Assembly (NCBI GenBank): GCA_964195335.1
Contig: CAXMPC010000107.1
Coordinates: 1 to 42,715, forward strand
Direction of reading: 5' to 3'
DNA: 42,715 nt
DNA from: QNFN01 sp964195335
GTDB taxonomy: Bacteria > Pseudomonadota > Gammaproteobacteria > QNFN01
In this document: one piece after another, positions 33,270 to 42,076 of the stretch
Layout: the number at the start of each line of letters is the position of its first letter
Position numbering within the stretch: position 1 is the first letter of the stretch
The notes under the pieces: model-generated
What the model was told of the DNA's origin: nothing
Seen by the model: the letters and a program-made list of their open reading frames with translations, nothing else
The model's database searches: none
Translations under genes and position numbers: made by a program

Positions 33270-36170
33270 ATGAGCACGGCCATAACCAACTCCGATACTC
33301 GTCACACCACCTGGCCGGAAGGGCTGCCCGAGGCGTTGCGGCCCGCAGTCGACCGGGCTTTCCAGGCCTTTGTCGATGCCGGTGGTGAATTGCCCGGGGA
33401 TCCGGAACTGCATTCTGAACTGGCGCAGGTCTGGGCGACCAGTCGTTTCGTGGCTGAAAGCTGCGTTCGTACACCGGAACTGCTCACCGAACTGGTTGGA
33501 AGTGGCGACCTGACCCGGGCCTATGCCAAGGACGAACTCGCCCACAGGGCCGGAGAGGCCTGTGCCGGTGCGCACGACGACGAAGCGCTCGGCCAGGCCC
33601 TGCGCCGCCTGCGCCGACGCGAAATGGTGCGCATCGCCTGGCGCGATCTCGCCGGGTCGGCGGATCTCGACGAGACGCTCGCCGACCTCTCGGCCCTGGC
33701 CGGTGCCTGTCTCGACACGGCGCTGGAGCGACTGCATGCATGGCAGGTCGACCAGTGGGGCACGCCGCGTACTACGGCTGGAGAACCGCAACAGATGGTG
33801 GTCCTCGGCATGGGCAAGCTCGGTGCGCGTGAGCTCAATTTCTCATCCGACATCGACCTGATTTTTGCCTACCCGGAGTATCACGATGATCCCGGTTGCA
33901 AGGTCGGTTGCGAGCACTTCTTCCAGCGTCTCGGCCAGCGGCTGATCCAGGCGCTGGACACTGCCACCGCCGACGGCTTCGTTTTCCGGGTCGACATGCG
34001 CCTGCGGCCCTACGGCAGCAGCGGCCCGCTGGCGATGTGCTTCGATGCCCTCGAGGAGTACTACCAGACCCAGGGGCGCGAGTGGGAGCGTTACGCCCTG
34101 ATCAAGGCGCGGCCGGTGGCCGGCGACCTCGAAGCCGGTGCCAGCCTGATCGAGTTGCTGCGACCCTTCATCTACCGGCGCTACGTCGACTTCGGCGTGT
34201 TCGAGTCATTGCGCGAAATGAAGGCGATGATCAACAGCGAGGTGCGGCGCAAGGGGATGGAACAGAACGTCAAGCTCGGGTCCGGTGGCATCCGCGAGGT
34301 GGAGTTCGTTGGCCAGGCGTTCCAGTTGGTCCACGGCGGTCGTGAGCCGACGCTGCGCCAGCGCGGCATCCTTGACGTGCTGGCGGCATTGGCTGAGTTG
34401 GGTCAGCTACCGGAACACGCGGTGATCCGCTTGAGTGAAGCCTACATCTTCCTGCGCCGGGTAGAGAACCGCCTGCAGGCTTACGATGACCGCCAGACCC
34501 ACGACCTGCCGGACGATGATCTTGATCGTCTGCGTCTCGCCGTGGCGATGGGCTGCCCCGACTGGGAGGTGTTCTCTGGTCTTCTTGAACACCATCGGAC
34601 GCGTGTCCAGGGCGATTTCGAACAACTTTTTGCGCTGCCCCAGGCTGAGGCATCGGATGAGCCGGAAGAACACGACCTGGCCGCGGTGTGGCACGGCACT
34701 CTGGACGACGCCGTGGCCGAGGCGGTGCTGGAAGAAGCCGGCTTCGACCAGTCACAGGCCGCGTCAGACCTGCTCAAGCAACTGCGCGAGTCGCGCGCCT
34801 GCCGGGCCCAGTCGACCCACGGCCAGAAACGCCTGCAACGGCTGATGCCGTTGCTACTGGCCGCGATCGGTGGCACCGCGGCGCCGACCGAGTGCCTGCG
34901 CCGGCTGCTGCCACTGCTCGAGACCGTGTCTCGTCGTAGTGCCTACATCGCGCTCCTGGTCGAGAATCCGATGGCGCTGTCGCAGCTGGTAAGGCTGGTC
35001 TCGGCCAGTGTCTGGATCGCGTTGCGGCTGACGCAGTACCCGCTGCTGCTCGACGAGTTGCTTGACCCGCGAACCCTCTACAAACCGCCCGATCGCGCCG
35101 GGCTCGAAGCCGAGCTGACGACCCGCCTCGCCGCGGTCGATGGCGACGATCTCGATCAGCAGATGGAGGCTCTCCGTCACTTCAAGCGCGCCAACGTGCT
35201 GCGGGTCGCGGCTGCCGAAGTGGTCGAGGCGATCCCGCTGATGGTGGTCAGCGACCATCTGACCTGGATCGCCGAAACGGTCCTGGGCGCGGTCCACAAG
35301 ATCGTTTGGGATGCGCTGGTCCGACGCCACGGCGTGCCGGAGTGCACCGTCGACGGTGCCCGTCGTGAAGCCGGTTTCGGCACCATCGCCTACGGCAAGC
35401 TCGGTGGTATTGAGCTCAGCTATGTCTCCGACCTCGATATCGTCTTCTTGCATGACAGCGAGGGTGGGCAGCAGGTGACAAATGGCGCCAAGGAGGTCGA
35501 CAACGAGGTCTTCTTCGCCCGTATGGCGCAGAGGGTCATTCACATCCTGACCACGCTGACTGCCAGCGGTGAACTCTACCCTGTCGACACCCGGTTACGA
35601 CCGAGCGGGGCTTCCGGTCTGATGGTCAGCAGCCTCGAGGCATTCGCTGCCTACCAGCGCGGCGAGGCGTGGACCTGGGAGCGGCAGGCGCTGGTGCGGG
35701 CGCGTCCGGTGGCCGGCAGCGCGACGGTGGCCGAACGCTTCCAGGATATCCGGACCGAGATCCTTTCGGAAACGCGCGATCCCGAGGTGCTGCGGGCCGA
35801 GGTGCGCGACATGCGCCGGCGCATGCGCGAGCAGCTGGCGGCGTCGGAGCCCGGCCAGTTCGATCTCAAGCAGGATTCTGGCGGTATCGCGGATATCGAA
35901 TTTATGGTGCAATACGGGGCCTTGGCATGGGCGCACGACCACCCGTCGCTGCTGGCCTGGACCGACAATATTCGGCTCCTCGAGACCATGGAACACGAGG
36001 GGCTGCTGCCATCCGCGGACGCGACCCTGCTCGGTGACGCTTACCGCGCTTTCCGCGCGGCGGGCCACCGCTGCGCCCTGCAGGATGCGCCTGCGCAGGT
36101 CGATGCCGACGAGTTCGCTGAATTGTGCGCGGGAGTCGGCACGGTCTGGCAGCGATTGATGGAGACGTAA
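33270..36170 (+). CDS. glnE: Glutamine synthetase adenylyltransferase / deadenylase
   Basis: 966 residues, close to the E. coli 946. Two nucleotidyltransferase domains: the N-terminal deadenylylating one has RELNFSSDIDLIFAYPEYHD, and the C-terminal adenylylating one has GGIELSYVSDLDIVFLHDSE. Each keeps the Asp-x-Asp metal pair. MRLRPYGSSGPLAMCFDALE and TRLRPSGASGLMVSSLEAFA are the paired RLRP motifs, and GSGGIREVEFVGQAFQLVHG and DSGGIADIEFMVQYGALAW follow them. It adenylylates GlnA under nitrogen excess and reverses this under limitation, controlled by PII. Intact and full length. Confidence 0.97.
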   Translation: MSTAITNSDTRHTTWPEGLPEALRPAVDRAFQAFVDAGGELPGDPELHSELAQVWATSRFVAESCVRTPELLTELVGSGDLTRAYAKDELAHRAGEACAGAHDDEALGQALRRLRRREMVRIAWRDLAGSADLDETLADLSALAGACLDTALERLHAWQVDQWGTPRTTAGEPQQMVVLGMGKLGARELNFSSDIDLIFAYPEYHDDPGCKVGCEHFFQRLGQRLIQALDTATADGFVFRVDMRLRPYGSSGPLAMCFDALEEYYQTQGREWERYALIKARPVAGDLEAGASLIELLRPFIYRRYVDFGVFESLREMKAMINSEVRRKGMEQNVKLGSGGIREVEFVGQAFQLVHGGREPTLRQRGILDVLAALAELGQLPEHAVIRLSEAYIFLRRVENRLQAYDDRQTHDLPDDDLDRLRLAVAMGCPDWEVFSGLLEHHRTRVQGDFEQLFALPQAEASDEPEEHDLAAVWHGTLDDAVAEAVLEEAGFDQSQAASDLLKQLRESRACRAQSTHGQKRLQRLMPLLLAAIGGTAAPTECLRRLLPLLETVSRRSAYIALLVENPMALSQLVRLVSASVWIALRLTQYPLLLDELLDPRTLYKPPDRAGLEAELTTRLAAVDGDDLDQQMEALRHFKRANVLRVAAAEVVEAIPLMVVSDHLTWIAETVLGAVHKIVWDALVRRHGVPECTVDGARREAGFGTIAYGKLGGIELSYVSDLDIVFLHDSEGGQQVTNGAKEVDNEVFFARMAQRVIHILTTLTASGELYPVDTRLRPSGASGLMVSSLEAFAAYQRGEAWTWERQALVRARPVAGSATVAERFQDIRTEILSETRDPEVLRAEVRDMRRRMREQLAASEPGQFDLKQDSGGIADIEFMVQYGALAWAHDHPSLLAWTDNIRLLETMEHEGLLPSADATLLGDAYRAFRAAGHRCALQDAPAQVDADEFAELCAGVGTVWQRLMET

Positions 36171-36271
36171 TGCCGGCACCTGCCTCAATAGGCATCGATC
36201 CTATCCCACGCCGGGTCGCGATGATCCCGTGGCGCCAGACCCGGAAACTGTGAACCCTGGAGGCAACCCAG

Positions 36272-36475
36272 ATGGACTCGACCCAAACCGAAAACGCCAC
36301 GGCGACCCCCAACGATCGCACACGCTACGAGATCACCCGCGCCGACCTGCCCCTGCACTGCCCTCTGCCCGGAGCCAGTGGCTGGGACTCTCACCCGCGG
36401 GTCTTTCTGCCGGTCAAGGAGCAGGGCCAGGCGACCTGCCCCTACTGCGGCGCCGAATTCGTCCTCAAGGATTGA
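36272..36475 (+). CDS. CHCC-type zinc-finger protein
   Basis: 67 residues, preceded by CTGGAGG. The C-terminal half carries LHCPLPGASGWDSHPRVFLP and ATCPYCGAEFVL: one Cys, one His and a CxxC pair, the zf-CHCC (NDUFS6-like) pattern. Small proteins of this family are common next to lipopolysaccharide core genes in gammaproteobacteria; function unknown. It follows glnE by 101 bp. ilvE, which often occupies the position between glnE and this gene cluster, is absent. Confidence 0.85.
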   Translation: MDSTQTENATATPNDRTRYEITRADLPLHCPLPGASGWDSHPRVFLPVKEQGQATCPYCGAEFVLKD

Positions 36476-36500
36476 ACCTGCACCACTGGTACGGCCTGAC

Positions 36501-37409
36501 ATGAGCCGCCGGACGCTCACTGCCTGGCTGCTGCGAGATGGCCGCCCTGGCCACGACAGCCAGGTGCGTGGCCTGGTGGCGGCACTTGGCCGCCACGCCG
36601 ACCTGATGGTCTCCGACATCGAGGTGCCGCCTCTGGGCCGGCTGCTGTTCGGCCGCGACCCGTTCGTCGGTCGTCCCGCACCAGACCTGCTGATCAGCGC
36701 CGGTCACGCTACCCACCTGCCACTGCTGTTCGCGCGACGCCGCCACGGTGGCCGCAGCGTGGTGCTGATGCGCCCGAGCCTGCCGCTCGCCTGGTTCGAT
36801 CTCTGTTTCGTCCCGGAGCACGACGGGGTAGCACCAGGTCCACATGTCGAGTTGACCCACGGCGTGGTCAATGCCGTTCAGCCGAGCCCAGGTACGCGCG
36901 ATGGCAGCGGTTTGCTGCTGATCGGTGGGCCGTCGCGCCACCATGACTGGGATGGCGCTGACCTGCTCACCCAGGTGGGTGGCATCATCAGCAAGGAACC
37001 CGATCGTAGCTGGACCTTGACCACGTCGCGGCGGACACCGGAACGGTTTGCGACCGAGGTGAGTGCCCTCGGCCTGCCCAACCTGGAGGTGCTGCCTGCC
37101 GCGACGACCCCGCCGGGCTGGCTCGCCGGGCGGCTCGCCACGACCGAGATCGCCTGGGTCAGCGAGGACAGCGTGTCGATGGTCTACGAGGCGTTGACCG
37201 GCGGGGCCACCGTCGGCCTGCTGGCGCTGCCGCCCCGAGGTGGCACCGGGCGGGTGCTGCGCGGTCTCGATCGGCTGCTCGCCGATGAATGGGTGACCAC
37301 CTACGCTCGCTGGTGCGAGAGCGGTACCGTGCCGCCCCCGCGAGTCGGATTCAATGAGGCGGAACGCTGCGCCATCCACCTGCTGGAACGCTGGTGGCCC
37401 GCCGACTGA
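36501..37409 (+). CDS. ELM1/GtrOC1-family putative glycosyltransferase
   Basis: 302 residues from the ATG at 36501 (MSRRTLTAWLLRDGRPGHDS); a longer frame to 36378 overlaps the zinc-finger gene. The pattern DGRPGHDSQVRGLVAALG, PDLLISAGHATHLPLLFARR, LLLIGGPSRHHDWDGADLL, WTLTTSRRTPERF and WVSEDSVSMVYEALTGGATV is that of the ELM1 family (named after a plant mitochondrial-fission protein), which looks like a GT-B glycosyltransferase. In bacteria it is frequent in lipopolysaccharide core clusters. Likely a sugar transferase of the core. The 3' end overlaps the next gene by 16 bp. Confidence 0.82.
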   Translation: MSRRTLTAWLLRDGRPGHDSQVRGLVAALGRHADLMVSDIEVPPLGRLLFGRDPFVGRPAPDLLISAGHATHLPLLFARRRHGGRSVVLMRPSLPLAWFDLCFVPEHDGVAPGPHVELTHGVVNAVQPSPGTRDGSGLLLIGGPSRHHDWDGADLLTQVGGIISKEPDRSWTLTTSRRTPERFATEVSALGLPNLEVLPAATTPPGWLAGRLATTEIAWVSEDSVSMVYEALTGGATVGLLALPPRGGTGRVLRGLDRLLADEWVTTYARWCESGTVPPPRVGFNEAERCAIHLLERWWPAD

Positions 37410-38515
37410 CAGTTGTGCAGATGCTGCCGGCACTCGATTCCGGGGGAGTCGAGCGCGGCACGCTGGAAATCGGTCGGGCCCTTGTCTCTGCCGGTCATCG
37501 CTCGCTGGTCGTTTCGGCTGGAGGGCGGCTGGTGAAGCAACTCGTCGCCGAGGGCAGTGAACACGTTGCCTGGGACGTCGGTCGCAAGCACCCGTGGACC
37601 CTGCGCCTGGTGCCGCGCCTGCGTCGGTTGCTAGCGGACGAAGGGGTCGATGTTCTCCACCTGCGTTCGCGCATGCCAGCATGGGTCGGCTACCTCGCGT
37701 GGAAAGGTCTTCCAGCCGCGTCCCGACCACGCCTGGTCACCACCGTGCACGGTTTCTACTCGGTCAGTCGCTACAGTGCGGTGATGACCCGTGGCGAGCG
37801 GGTCATCGCGGTCTCCGAGTCGGTACGCGACTACATTCTCGAGAACTACCCCGCGGTCAACCAGGGGGACATCGAGGTCATCCACCGCGGAGTAGACCCG
37901 GTCAGGTTTCCGCGAGGTTTTCTGCCGTCCCCGGAATGGCTGGCCAAGTGGCGGGCGCAGTACCCGCAACTCGACGGCAAGTGCGTCCTGACCCTGCCCG
38001 GCCGCCTGACCCAGCTCAAGGGCCACGCCGAGTTTCTCGATCTCGTGGCCACGTTGTTGCGCGAAGGGCGCCTGGTACACGGGCTGATCGTCGGTGATGC
38101 CCAGTCTGGCAAGCGGAGATACGCTGAAGCCTTGCGCGCGCGCATCGCGTCCCTGGGCCTGGGAAACGAGGTTACGCTGGCCGGGCATCGTGATGATATA
38201 CGTGAAATCTACGCGGTCTCCGACGTGGTGCTGTCGCTATCGACGCAGTCGGAGTCTTTCGGGCGCACGGTGGCGGAGGCGCTTGCACTCGGTACGCCGG
38301 TGATTGGCTACAACCGGGGCGGCGTGGGTGAGATCTTGCGGCACTTCTACCCTGAGGGAGCCGCCGAACCTGGTGACATTTCAGTCTGTACGTCCCGCGT
38401 GCGGGCGCTGCTCGATCACGTCATGCCCAGGCCTGATTGCGAGTTCGACTGGACGCTCGACAGCATGACCCGGTCAACCCTGGCGCTCTATGAGCATACC
38501 GCCGAGGCAAGGTGA
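37394..38515 (+). CDS. Glycosyltransferase, GT-B fold, family 4 type
   Basis: 373 residues from GTG at 37394 (GGAA upstream), overlapping the preceding stop by 16 bp. N-terminal acceptor side VVQMLPALDSGGVERGTLEI, VLHLRSRMPAWVGYLAWKG, RVIAVSESVRDYILENYPA. Donor side LTLPGRLTQLKGHAEFLDLV, HGLIVGDAQSGKRRYAEALR and the E-x7-E motif SESFGRTVAEALALGTPVIG. Retaining GT4 family; probably adds a core or O-antigen sugar. Sugar specificity cannot be read from the sequence. Confidence 0.9.
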   Translation: MARRLTVVQMLPALDSGGVERGTLEIGRALVSAGHRSLVVSAGGRLVKQLVAEGSEHVAWDVGRKHPWTLRLVPRLRRLLADEGVDVLHLRSRMPAWVGYLAWKGLPAASRPRLVTTVHGFYSVSRYSAVMTRGERVIAVSESVRDYILENYPAVNQGDIEVIHRGVDPVRFPRGFLPSPEWLAKWRAQYPQLDGKCVLTLPGRLTQLKGHAEFLDLVATLLREGRLVHGLIVGDAQSGKRRYAEALRARIASLGLGNEVTLAGHRDDIREIYAVSDVVLSLSTQSESFGRTVAEALALGTPVIGYNRGGVGEILRHFYPEGAAEPGDISVCTSRVRALLDHVMPRPDCEFDWTLDSMTRSTLALYEHTAEAR

Positions 38516-38668
38516 GCGTGTAAGAACGTGATGCGGTTAGAGGATGTGTATGATCGTGCGGGTTTTGGTGAATGATGCAGTGAAGCCCGGGGCCTCGTTG
38601 ATAAAAGTGAAACCGATTTCGCGATTCAGGCCATGAAACGGATGAGTGGCCGGGTCGCTTGAGATGCC

Positions 38669-39787
38669 ATGATCAGTGAGATCCTCGTATGGGGTCGCGG
38701 TGCGCGACTCGAAGGTGCTTACTCCCGCGACCGGGTCGTGTTCCGGCTCCTGGAACAGGCTGGCGTGCGGTTGGACGTGTTCAGCCCCAGGGTTTCCGCC
38801 TTCGGCGACGTCGAAGCCCTGCTGCGCCGGAGACGTGCCACGGACCTCGTCTGGGTCCCCTGCTTCAGGCAACGGGATGTTGCCGCGGCCAGCCGGTTTG
38901 CACGACGCCATCGCATCCCGCTGGTCTTCGATCCGCTGATCAGCGCCTACGACAAGCAGGTCAACGAGCGGTGCAAGTTCGCCGCCGACAGCCGTGTGGG
39001 GCAACGCCTCCTGAGCTGGGAGCGGCATCTGTTCGCTCAGGCCGATGTGGTGATCGCGGATACCGTGGGCCATGCGGACTACTTTCAACGCGTTCTGGGT
39101 GTGGCGGCAGAAAGACTCGTGGTGCTTCCGGTAGGGGCCGACGAGTCGGTTTTTGTCCAGCACCCGCCACATGAGAGCGCACCTGACCAGCGGTCGCGCG
39201 TTCTGTTCTACGGGTCGTTCATCCAGTTGCACGGGGTGCCAACCATCGTCAAGGCGCTGCAGGGTTACAGCGGGCCACCGATCAGCTGCCACTTCATTGG
39301 CGAGGGACCGATGCGGGCCGAGGCCGAATCGGCTCTGCGCTCAAGTGCGCATGACAACCGGCGAATCGAGGTCAGTTTCGAAGGCTGGTTGGACATCCAC
39401 GAATTGCCGGAGCGAATCGCCAGCGCGGACATCGTTCTCGGCATTTTCGGTACCACGCCAAAGGCGCTGCGCGTGGTGCCCAACAAGGTCTACCAGGCAC
39501 TGGCCATGGGGCGTCCAGTGATCACCGCGGACACGCCGGCCTATGACGGTCGCTTTCGACTTGAGGGAAAGGCGCCTATCGCGTTCGCCGAGCCGGGTGA
39601 TGCAGCCGCGCTTGCCACCCTGATCGAGTGTTGGGTTGTCGAGCGGGAAAGTCTTGCGGAACGGGGGCGGGCCGCAGCGAAGCTCTTTGCAAAAGAGTTT
39701 TCCGAATCGCGTATGGGTGAAGGGCTTCGCAAGGATCTCGAGGCGCTTGGCATCGGCCCGTTTCCTGGTTCGGTCCAGCGAGCATGA
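38669..39787 (+). CDS. Glycosyltransferase, GT-B fold
   Basis: 372 residues starting MISEILVWGRGARLEGAYSR. RIPLVFDPLISAYDKQVNER and ADVVIADTVGHADYFQRVLG are in the N-terminal domain. RVLFYGSFIQLHGVPTIVKA, SCHFIGEGPMRAEAESAL and VVPNKVYQALAMGRPVITAD are in the donor domain, the last being the nucleotide-sugar site. It follows the previous glycosyltransferase by 153 bp and overlaps the O-antigen ligase by 4 bp (ATGA). No strong ribosome-binding site is seen before 38669. Confidence 0.88.
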   Translation: MISEILVWGRGARLEGAYSRDRVVFRLLEQAGVRLDVFSPRVSAFGDVEALLRRRRATDLVWVPCFRQRDVAAASRFARRHRIPLVFDPLISAYDKQVNERCKFAADSRVGQRLLSWERHLFAQADVVIADTVGHADYFQRVLGVAAERLVVLPVGADESVFVQHPPHESAPDQRSRVLFYGSFIQLHGVPTIVKALQGYSGPPISCHFIGEGPMRAEAESALRSSAHDNRRIEVSFEGWLDIHELPERIASADIVLGIFGTTPKALRVVPNKVYQALAMGRPVITADTPAYDGRFRLEGKAPIAFAEPGDAAALATLIECWVVERESLAERGRAAAKLFAKEFSESRMGEGLRKDLEALGIGPFPGSVQRA

Positions 39788-41070
39788 ACATGATGTCGGC
39801 ACTGGGCAGGCGCAATGTACTGACGGGTCTTCTGGTGGCAAGCCCGATTGTCGCTTTCCCATTCTCACGTTCCTATACGATTTTCTGCGTCTTGATTATC
39901 GTCGTTGGGGTGCTGGATCGTGGTGCTCGCTCGCAGTGGCGTCAGCATCCCGGTGTGCTGTTCGCCGGCGGGGCAACCGGACTTCCCATTCTGTTGACAA
40001 TACTTGCCTTATGGGTGCAGCAGGGGGCAGTGGAAATATTGTGGGTCGAAAAGTTCACGCTGATTGCCGCGGCTACTCTGCTTGGGCTTGCGGCTGCTGG
40101 TCTTCTCGTGGAGACCGAAGCACGCCGAGTCGTTGCTCTGGCAATCACGCTAACGCTCGCGTTATGGGTGACTGACGGTTTGCTGCAGTTGTTCATTGGT
40201 TATGACATGTTCGGTGTGCCTGTTTCATCCGAACTTGGGCCTGCCCGAGTCAAGGGATTTTTCTCCAAGGCAACCCGTTACGGTTACTTTGTGGCTTTCC
40301 TGGTCATCCCGCCGGCGCTTTGGCTGCTCTCGAAGCCAAAGTCTAAATGGCTTGCCCACCTGCTGGTCGCCTGTGGCGCGATGGTCGTGTTTGCCGCAGG
40401 CAGCCGCTACGCGATGGTTGGATATGGTTTCTTCGTCATGATTTACATCATCGTGGTGGCGCTTTCGCTTAAGCCGAAGCTGCGCTTGGCCGTATTGCTA
40501 GGCGCCCCGGTATTACTGCTGTCATTGTCCTCGTTGATGTTTGTTTTCAACGACAGTTTCCAGTCCAGGGTGCTGCAAACGTCTGCTGTACTGCAGAAGT
40601 TCGACCGGGAAACGGTCAACCACGCACTCTCTTTGCGCCTCGACGTGTGGGAGCCCGCAATGGAGATGATCGCGAACCGCTGGGTGGTCGGCTACGGGCC
40701 CAGCGAGTTCGAAAATCAAGTCGGCGACTACCTGGATGCGGATTCACCCTTTGCGGGTGATACCAGGATCATGCATGCCCACCAGGTGGTGATCGAGATC
40801 CTGCTGGGTACGGGATTCATCGGCTTGGCGGCGTTTATCGCCTACTACGTTTGGCTGACGAGGTACCTGTGGTTGCGTCGCGAGCAGGCCGCCTGCTTTG
40901 GCTGGGGGTGCCTGCTGGCCTACCTGTTGTTGTGGCTGCCGTTTGGCAGCCAGAAGGACTTTTACGGTTCGGAACAGGTACTCGTTTCGTTTTATTTGCT
41001 CGGACTCGGATTCGGATTTACCGGGTACAGTGACGAACCCGAAGTGATTGATAAGCATCTCGATGAGTGA
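39784..41070 (+). CDS. O-antigen ligase family protein
   Basis: 428 residues, about eleven hydrophobic helices (for example VLTGLLVASPIVAFPFS, VVALAITLTLALWVTDG, LLAYLLLWLPFG). The large periplasmic loop before the last helices holds GYGPSEFENQVGDYLDADS and RIMHAHQVVIEILLGTGFIG, with the His of the Wzy_C/WaaL family (HAH). It would join O-antigen or other glycan to lipid A-core in the periplasm, or polymerise it; WaaL and Wzy cannot be told apart by sequence alone. GC content is visibly lower than in neighbouring genes. Confidence 0.85.
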   Translation: MNMMSALGRRNVLTGLLVASPIVAFPFSRSYTIFCVLIIVVGVLDRGARSQWRQHPGVLFAGGATGLPILLTILALWVQQGAVEILWVEKFTLIAAATLLGLAAAGLLVETEARRVVALAITLTLALWVTDGLLQLFIGYDMFGVPVSSELGPARVKGFFSKATRYGYFVAFLVIPPALWLLSKPKSKWLAHLLVACGAMVVFAAGSRYAMVGYGFFVMIYIIVVALSLKPKLRLAVLLGAPVLLLSLSSLMFVFNDSFQSRVLQTSAVLQKFDRETVNHALSLRLDVWEPAMEMIANRWVVGYGPSEFENQVGDYLDADSPFAGDTRIMHAHQVVIEILLGTGFIGLAAFIAYYVWLTRYLWLRREQAACFGWGCLLAYLLLWLPFGSQKDFYGSEQVLVSFYLLGLGFGFTGYSDEPEVIDKHLDE

Positions 41071-41890
41071 AGCGTTAGCGATGCCGTTGCCTGTCGTTCA
41101 TGTCATCTGCATCAAGTGGGGCACCATGTACGGTGCCACCGACGTGAATCGGCTGCACGCGATGGTGCACCGTTTCACAAAACGCCACGAGGTTCGGCTC
41201 CACTGTTTCACCGAGGATGCCGGTGGCCTCGACCCGGCTATCATCGTCCACCCTCTACCCGAACTGGAAATCGATCCAGAACGCCATCCCGAGGCCGTGG
41301 CGATCCTCGCTCGTCGCAACCTCGCCTACCGGAAAGAGGCCGCGCTGTGCGCCGATGATCTCGGTAATCTCAACGGTCAGCGGGTGCTCTTTTTCGACCT
41401 GGACGTGGTTCTTGTCGACGACATCGATGGATTCTTCGAATTCCCCGTGGATGACCAGTTCGTCATCATCAACGACTGGAATACATCAGGAGACCACGTT
41501 GGGCAGGCTTCCTGCTACTCGTGGGTGGTGGGGACCCTGGGTGCGGTAAAGCGGTACTTCGAGGACCACCCGCTGGAGATGATCAGAACCTTCGGCACGG
41601 CGAGTCAGGAGTACCTCTCCGCGCGGATCATCCTGATGCAAGGGCATCTCGTTTTCTGGCCGGATACTTGGTGCAGGAGTTTTAAGAAGCACTGTCTGCC
41701 CCCCTGGTACCTGCGTTCGTACAGGACCCCGAGCATGCCCCCTGGGGCCAAGTTGCTGGCATTCCATGGCTTGCCGAAACCCGAAGACGCCATTGCGGGA
41801 AGGTGGGGGCGTCGGCCGGTCCCGTTCCTGAAGCGGGTCTACAAGACCATCCAGCCATCCCCCTGGCTGCGGGAGTATTGGGAGGAGTGA
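41063..41890 (+). CDS. Glycosyltransferase-like protein, GT-A type
   Basis: About 275 residues. The ATG at 41063 overlaps the ligase stop by 8 bp; an in-frame TTG at 41048 and ATG at 41081 are alternatives. PVVHVICIKWGTMYGATDVN, RRNLAYRKEAALCADDLGN and RVLFFDLDVVLVDDIDGFFE are visible; the last has the Asp-x-Asp motif of GT-A nucleotide-sugar transferases. DQFVIINDWNTSGDHVGQAS and FWPDTWCRSFKKHCLP are also like this family. I do not recognise a named subfamily. Last gene of the rightward glycan operon. Confidence 0.75.
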   Translation: MSEALAMPLPVVHVICIKWGTMYGATDVNRLHAMVHRFTKRHEVRLHCFTEDAGGLDPAIIVHPLPELEIDPERHPEAVAILARRNLAYRKEAALCADDLGNLNGQRVLFFDLDVVLVDDIDGFFEFPVDDQFVIINDWNTSGDHVGQASCYSWVVGTLGAVKRYFEDHPLEMIRTFGTASQEYLSARIILMQGHLVFWPDTWCRSFKKHCLPPWYLRSYRTPSMPPGAKLLAFHGLPKPEDAIAGRWGRRPVPFLKRVYKTIQPSPWLREYWEE

Positions 41891-41987
41891 CTCCCCTCGG
41901 CGGGTTCCTTGTCGCGCTGCGGCTCGTGATCGGTATGGAACCCTGTTACGAAGTCGTTCGCACCTTGGGTCAGAACGGAGAGGCGTG

Positions 41988-42023
41988 CCACCCATCGGGT
42001 CGCTGAAGCGAGGGCATGGGTGG
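41988..42023. terminator. Possible hairpin between convergent genes
   Basis: CCACCCAT (41988-41995) and ATGGGTGG (42016-42023) form a perfect 8-bp stem with a 20-nt loop in the 186-bp gap between the glycosyltransferase and msbA ends. No T-tract on either strand, so termination is doubtful. Confidence 0.3.
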
Positions 42024-42076
42024 GGCGACACCCGCTTGAGTTTGCTCGTACGGATTGTGTGATCCGCGATCTGCGA

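Noticed and set aside
38537..39292. 251-codon open frame antisense to a glycosyltransferase
   Set aside because: Shadow of the gene at 38669-39787; no motif and no start signal.
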